From: Zoogloea sp.
GTDB taxonomy: Bacteria > Pseudomonadota > Gammaproteobacteria > Burkholderiales > Rhodocyclaceae
Reading direction: 5' to 3'
NCBI RefSeq assembly: GCF_017302315.1
Contig: NZ_JAFLDT010000029.1
Coordinates: forward strand, 1-43,588
DNA length: 43,588 nt
Shown here: in pieces, positions 40,548 through 43,588 of the stretch
Layout of the letters: every line of letters starts with the position of its first letter
Position numbering within the stretch: the first letter of the stretch is position 1
Notes under the pieces: generated by a model
Told to the model about the DNA's origin: nothing
Databases searched by the model: none
Seen by the model: only the letters and a program-made list of their open reading frames with translations
Position numbers and translations under genes: made by a program

Positions 40548-40879
40548 ATGCACCGACCGATCCCACCCTCCGCGTTCTGAAAGTACGCCTTCCCGATGGC
40601 GCTGGCGGCGTGTGCGAGCACGAAGTCCTCGAGACCCAGGACATGAGCGTGCTGACCGTCCTCAAGCAACTGCGGGACGTGCTGCCCGCCGCCCTGCGCG
40701 ATGCGCCCCTGTGCCATGCCGGTGCCTGCAACACCTGCGGTATCGTGGTGGATGGGCAGCCCGGAGTGGCCTGTGCCCAATTCACCCGCACGCTCGGGCC
40801 TGTCATCGATATCGCCCCGGGCGAGCATGCCCGCGGCTGGGCTGCCCTGCGCGACGACACCCGCAAGGTGCACGGATGA
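40544..40879 (+). CDS. stand-alone 2Fe-2S protein resembling the FrdB N-terminal domain
   Basis: A 111-residue soluble protein between frdA and frdB. It follows the FrdB N-terminal domain almost residue by residue: [24 protein letters not shown], then [10 protein letters not shown] and GQPGVAC giving four cysteines with the C-x4-C-x2-C-x11-C spacing of the FrdB [2Fe-2S] cluster, then [14 protein letters not shown]. The second half of FrdB with the [4Fe-4S] and [3Fe-4S] sites is absent. Start and stop overlap frdA and frdB by 4 bases each, so it is translated with the complex. It is probably a duplication of the frdB 5' part that now acts as an extra electron carrier or subunit. I know no standard name for it. 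Confidence 0.85.
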   Translation: MNAPTDPTLRVLKVRLPDGAGGVCEHEVLETQDMSVLTVLKQLRDVLPAALRDAPLCHAGACNTCGIVVDGQPGVACAQFTRTLGPVIDIAPGEHARGWAALRDDTRKVHG

Positions 40880-41616
40880 TGAAGAAGGACACGACAAAGG
40901 GGCCTCGCGCCCTGACCCTGCGCATCCTGCGCAGCAGCCCGACCGAGGGCATTGCCCCCCACTGGCAGGATTTCCATGTCGAAGAGGCCGAGGGCATGAC
41001 CCTGTTCATCGCCCTCAATGAAGTCCGCGAAACCCTGGACCCGGCCCTGCAGTTCGACTTCGTGTGCCGCGCCGGTATCTGCGGTAGCTGCGGCATGCTC
41101 ATCAATGGCAAGCCCGGCCTGGCCTGTCGCAGCCTCACCCGTGATCTTGGGCCGGTCATCACCCTGGCGCCGCTGCCGGTCTTCGAGCTGATCGGTGACC
41201 TGTCGGTGAACACCGGCAAATGGATGCGCGGCACCGCCGAACGCCTCGAAACCTGGATCCACAGCAGCCAGGAGGCCGACCTGACGGCCGTCGAAACACC
41301 CATGGAGCCCGAGCTGGCCGAGGCCATCTACGAGCTCGACCGCTGCATCGAGTGCGGCTGCTGCGTGGCGGGCTGCGGCACCCTGCGCATGCGCGAGGAG
41401 TTCGTCGGCGCCATCGGCCTCAACAAGATCGCCCGCTTCCGCCTCGACCCCCGCGACGAGCGCAGTGACGACGACTTCTACCAGCTCATCGGCGACGACA
41501 CCGGCGTGTTCGGCTGCATGAGCCTGCTGGCCTGCCATGATGTGTGCCCCAAGGGCCTGCCCCTGCAGACTCAGATCGCCTTTTTGCGCCGCAAAATGGT
41601 GGCCAGCGGCGTCTGA
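40876..41616 (+). CDS. frdB: fumarate reductase / succinate dehydrogenase iron-sulfur subunit
   Basis: Electron-transfer subunit of 246 residues, the Wolinella FrdB size. The [2Fe-2S] domain has CRAGICGSCG and GKPGLAC. The C-terminal domain has CIECGCCVAGC for the [4Fe-4S] cluster and CMSLLACHDVCPKG for the [3Fe-4S] and remaining ligand sites. It passes electrons between FAD in FrdA and the hemes of FrdC. It begins by ATGA overlap with the small 2Fe-2S gene; two adjacent ATGs (40876, 40879) are possible starts. It is last in the operon, convergent with the DUF3299 gene, with only 21 bases between. Confidence 0.96.
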   Translation: MMKKDTTKGPRALTLRILRSSPTEGIAPHWQDFHVEEAEGMTLFIALNEVRETLDPALQFDFVCRAGICGSCGMLINGKPGLACRSLTRDLGPVITLAPLPVFELIGDLSVNTGKWMRGTAERLETWIHSSQEADLTAVETPMEPELAEAIYELDRCIECGCCVAGCGTLRMREEFVGAIGLNKIARFRLDPRDERSDDDFYQLIGDDTGVFGCMSLLACHDVCPKGLPLQTQIAFLRRKMVASGV

Positions 41617-41637
41617 CCCGCAGCGCGCCCGGCAGGA

Positions 41638-42243
41638 TCAGGGCTTGCCGGTGCCGGTATAGGGCAGGGTCGTGTCGCCGGCCAGCCGGTAGCCGGCGAT
41701 GCCCATGCCTGTTTCGGCGCGGTGGATGCTTAGGGTGCCACTCACCCATACCGGATCCATGGTGTTCAGCCCGGCCACCGGCCTGTGGGCGATCACGTGG
41801 ATCATCTGGTTGGCGGGCGGTGGCGGAACGTGGATGCAGGCGCCGAAGTAGGGAACCAGCAGGAACTCGCGGGTCAGCTTGCCCTGACGTTCCAGGGGGA
41901 TCACGAAGCCCGGCAGCCGGACCCGCTGCCCCTGCAGCGCAGTGCTGACGGGGGCCTCGTCCCAGGCCCGCTTGATCTTCTCCAGCGCCTCGGTGGCCCG
42001 CGGGTCATTGTCCTTGAGGCGGGAAAAATCGATGCCCTTGAAGGCGGCCATGGGGTTCCAGTCCTTGGGCAGGAGATCGTCCCAGGTAATGTCCCGGTAG
42101 CTGGCCTCACGCTGGGCCCCGCTGCCGGCCAGACGCTCTCCGATCCGGAAGTCTCCGTTACCCCGGGGCGTCTGGGCATGGGCGCCGGCTAGCGAAACGG
42201 CCAGCAGGCAGGCAGCAAGGCGGATGTGGCGCATGAGGGGCAT
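41638..42243 (-). CDS. exported DUF3299 protein
   Basis: A 201-residue secreted protein with signal peptide (HIRLAACLLAVSLAGAHA). The DUF3299 pattern is clear: ITWDDLLPKDWNP, VRLPGFVIPLERQGKLTREF, LLVPYFGACIHVPPPPANQM and VWVSGTLSIHRAETGMGIAG. No function is established; genes of this family usually sit beside an ABC-type FtsX-like permease, as here, and often an ATPase. Its start (42243, or ATG 42234 which gives a cleaner signal peptide) lies within 3 bases of the end of the permease gene, so the pair is cotranscribed leftward. Confidence 0.9.
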   Translation of the reverse strand: MPLMRHIRLAACLLAVSLAGAHAQTPRGNGDFRIGERLAGSGAQREASYRDITWDDLLPKDWNPMAAFKGIDFSRLKDNDPRATEALEKIKRAWDEAPVSTALQGQRVRLPGFVIPLERQGKLTREFLLVPYFGACIHVPPPPANQMIHVIAHRPVAGLNTMDPVWVSGTLSIHRAETGMGIAGYRLAGDTTLPYTGTGKP

Positions 42244-42245
42244 CA

Positions 42246-43463
42246 CTACAGTCGGGGCAGCAGGCCATCGGCCAGGGCCATCCGGCTGGCCCGCCAGGCC
42301 GGGACCAGGCTCGCCGCGATGCCGGTGGCCAGCACGGTGCCGAGGATCCGGAGTGCTTCCATCGACAGGGCCGCGCCGGACAGATCCAGCCCGAGGCGGG
42401 CCCTCAGCCAGGGGGCCAGCAGGTGGCCAGCGGCTTCCACCACCATCACGCCCAGCGCGGAACCCGCTGCGGTCACCATGGCACCCTCGAGCACCAGCAG
42501 CCCGATGATATGGCGCCGGCCCGCGCCTACCGAGCGCAGGATGGCGAGTTCGCGCCTCCGTTCGCCCAGGCTGGCGACGATCACCGCCACCAGCCCGGCC
42601 AGCCCCACCGCCATGACCAGCCAGCCCAGGCCATTCAGGGTGCGCTCGACGCTGCCCATGAGCTGCCACAGTTCGTCCATGGCCAGGCCCGGCAGGATGG
42701 CCATCAGGGGCTCGCCGCCAAAGGCGTTGATCTGGCGCTGCATGCGGAACACGTCGGTGCGTTGATGCAGGCCGATCAGCACGGCGTTGAGGTGCTTCGG
42801 GGTGAGGTCGAACTTGCCCGCGGCCTCGGCCGGAATGCTCAGGCCCGGCATGGGCATCCCGCCCTGCCAGTCCAGGTGGATCGCTTCCAGCGCCTGCAGG
42901 CTCACGACGAGGGTCCGGTCCACGGGGGTGCCGGTGGGGGCCAGGACGCCGACGATCCGGAAAGGCTTGTCGGCGTGCTCGGGATGGGTGGCGTCTTCGT
43001 CGTGGTGATGGGCGTCCAGGTGGCTGGCCCCATGCTGCAGGGTGATCTGCTGGCCCGTCCGGTAGCCGAGGCGTGCTGCCACCTCGGCGCCGATCACGGC
43101 TTCGAAGAGGCCGGCGAAGGGCTTGCCGTCGGCAAAGGGCAGGCCTTGCTGCTGTCCGTCTCCGAGGTGGTGGAAGAACTCGGGTGTGCTGCCCAGCACC
43201 GGGAAGCCCCGATGGGAGTCACCCAGGGCGAGGGGCAGGCTCCAGGCGATCTGCGGGTCGGCCGCCAGGGTCTGATAGCTCTTCCAGTCCAGGGTATGGC
43301 TGGCGTCTCCCAGGTGGAAAACGGCGTGCAGGAGCAACTGGACCGGGCTGCCGCGGGGGCCCACCACCAGGTCCACCCCGGCCACCGACTGGGCAAAGTG
43401 CGTCTGGGCGGCTTCACGGGCCCGGGTCACCGAGAGCAGCAGGGCGACGGCCAGGGCGATCTG
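42246..43463 (-). CDS. FtsX-like ABC permease, N-terminus missing
   Basis: Membrane permease of the MacB/LolC type linked to DUF3299. Residual TM1 is IALAVALLLSV, then a large periplasmic domain (VAGVDLVVGPRGSPVQLLLH, ALGDSHRGFPVLGSTPEFF) with a His-rich insertion DAHHHDEDATHPEH that may bind metal. The FtsX core follows (LGWLVMAVGLAGLVAVIVAS, LGERRRELAILRSVGAGRRH) and TM3-TM4. The homology begins abruptly at about 43460. The expected about 30 N-terminal residues and start codon are absent, and sequence beyond reads as a different gene on the other strand. So the gene is broken by a rearrangement or by an assembly join. A GTG at 43430 is in frame but would remove TM1. Confidence 0.82.
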   Translation of the reverse strand, partial: QIALAVALLLSVTRAREAAQTHFAQSVAGVDLVVGPRGSPVQLLLHAVFHLGDASHTLDWKSYQTLAADPQIAWSLPLALGDSHRGFPVLGSTPEFFHHLGDGQQQGLPFADGKPFAGLFEAVIGAEVAARLGYRTGQQITLQHGASHLDAHHHDEDATHPEHADKPFRIVGVLAPTGTPVDRTLVVSLQALEAIHLDWQGGMPMPGLSIPAEAAGKFDLTPKHLNAVLIGLHQRTDVFRMQRQINAFGGEPLMAILPGLAMDELWQLMGSVERTLNGLGWLVMAVGLAGLVAVIVASLGERRRELAILRSVGAGRRHIIGLLVLEGAMVTAAGSALGVMVVEAAGHLLAPWLRARLGLDLSGAALSMEALRILGTVLATGIAASLVPAWRASRMALADGLLPRL

Positions 43464-43477
43464 TCGGCCACGAATGG

Positions 43478-43588
43478 GTGACGCTGGCCAACCTGTTCTG
43501 CCTGCTGATGGGCTTTGCCCTGCTGTCGCGGCATTTCGAGAAGAGCCATGTGCCGGTCGTGCTGCCGAAATACCTGCCGGACGACTGG
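43478..43588 (+). CDS. N-terminal piece of an ion or anion transporter (citrate/NhaD/ArsB-like), cut by window edge
   Basis: From about 43463 the plus strand encodes a hydrophobic segment EWVTLANLFCLLMGFALLSR followed by HFEKSHVPVVLPKYLPDDW, which resembles the start of ArsB/NhaD-superfamily membrane transporters. Only about 40 residues are visible and no proper ATG start with ribosome binding site is seen; GTG 43478 is nominal. It begins where the FtsX homology on the other strand ends, so its own first codons may also have been lost at that junction. Confidence 0.4.
   Translation, partial: MTLANLFCLLMGFALLSRHFEKSHVPVVLPKYLPDDW

Noticed and set aside
1-43588. CRISPR arrays, rRNA or tRNA genes
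   Set aside because: No regularly spaced repeats and no cloverleaf or T-loop consensus were noticed by reading; a tRNAscan-type search would be needed to exclude tRNAs fully.

Overview
This window is high-GC DNA (clearly above 60% by eye, except one AT-richer stretch at about 24.4-31.4 kb) with the gene content of a betaproteobacterium, most likely of the Rhodocyclales type (Azospira, Dechloromonas, Thauera, Azoarcus). The reasons are a polyhydroxyalkanoate synthase and phasin, a PEP-CTERM exported protein with the exosortase-linked acyltransferase, a NasT/NrtABC nitrate uptake locus, and a Wolinella-type diheme fumarate reductase. No rRNA, tRNA or CRISPR array was seen. Genus assignment is inference.

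Layout. 1-5.4 kb: two CDP-glucose genes of surface polysaccharide synthesis (rfbF, and rfbG cut by the left edge), a secreted protein of unknown function, a UPF0158 gene preceded by an attC-like hairpin, a HAD phosphatase, tcdA and an M23 peptidase. 5.6-11.5 kb: a CbiX-like chelatase, a degenerate receiver/ATPase protein, and an RND efflux pair whose first gene starts inside a perfect palindrome. 11.5-18.1 kb: a signalling operon of a CHASE-PAS histidine kinase, a receiver-HATPase protein, a receiver-PAS-SpoIIE phosphatase and the antiterminator NasT. 18.1-21.6 kb: an elaborate regulatory leader (NtrC-like site, Fnr-like box, sigma-54 promoter, two-hexaloop ANTAR RNA, terminator) followed by nrtA-nrtB-nrtC.

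21.6-32.1 kb is a mosaic: a PEP-CTERM GDSL hydrolase, an IS3-family element, an IS3 remnant fused to a copy of the nitroreductase 3' end, a large HD-GYP protein, phaC, a ParA-like ATPase, a decayed ISAs1-type transposase and an hlyD fragment. A 143-bp direct repeat at 23965 and 31942 brackets most of it. 32.1-37.4 kb returns to ordinary chromosome: nitroreductase, phasin, small membrane protein, acyltransferase, ThiF-like protein, CDF transporter and a DUF188 protein. 37.7-41.6 kb holds frdC-frdA-(extra 2Fe-2S protein)-frdB. The right end has a DUF3299 lipoprotein-like gene and an FtsX-type permease that breaks off at about 43463, where an unrelated transporter reading frame begins on the other strand.

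How the genes work together. The best supported circuit is nitrate uptake: NtrC/sigma-54 starts transcription, and NasT lets it pass the leader terminator. The less usual parts are the partner-switching-like signalling operon directly upstream of nasT, which has no visible STAS partner, and the stand-alone 2Fe-2S subunit inside the fumarate reductase operon.
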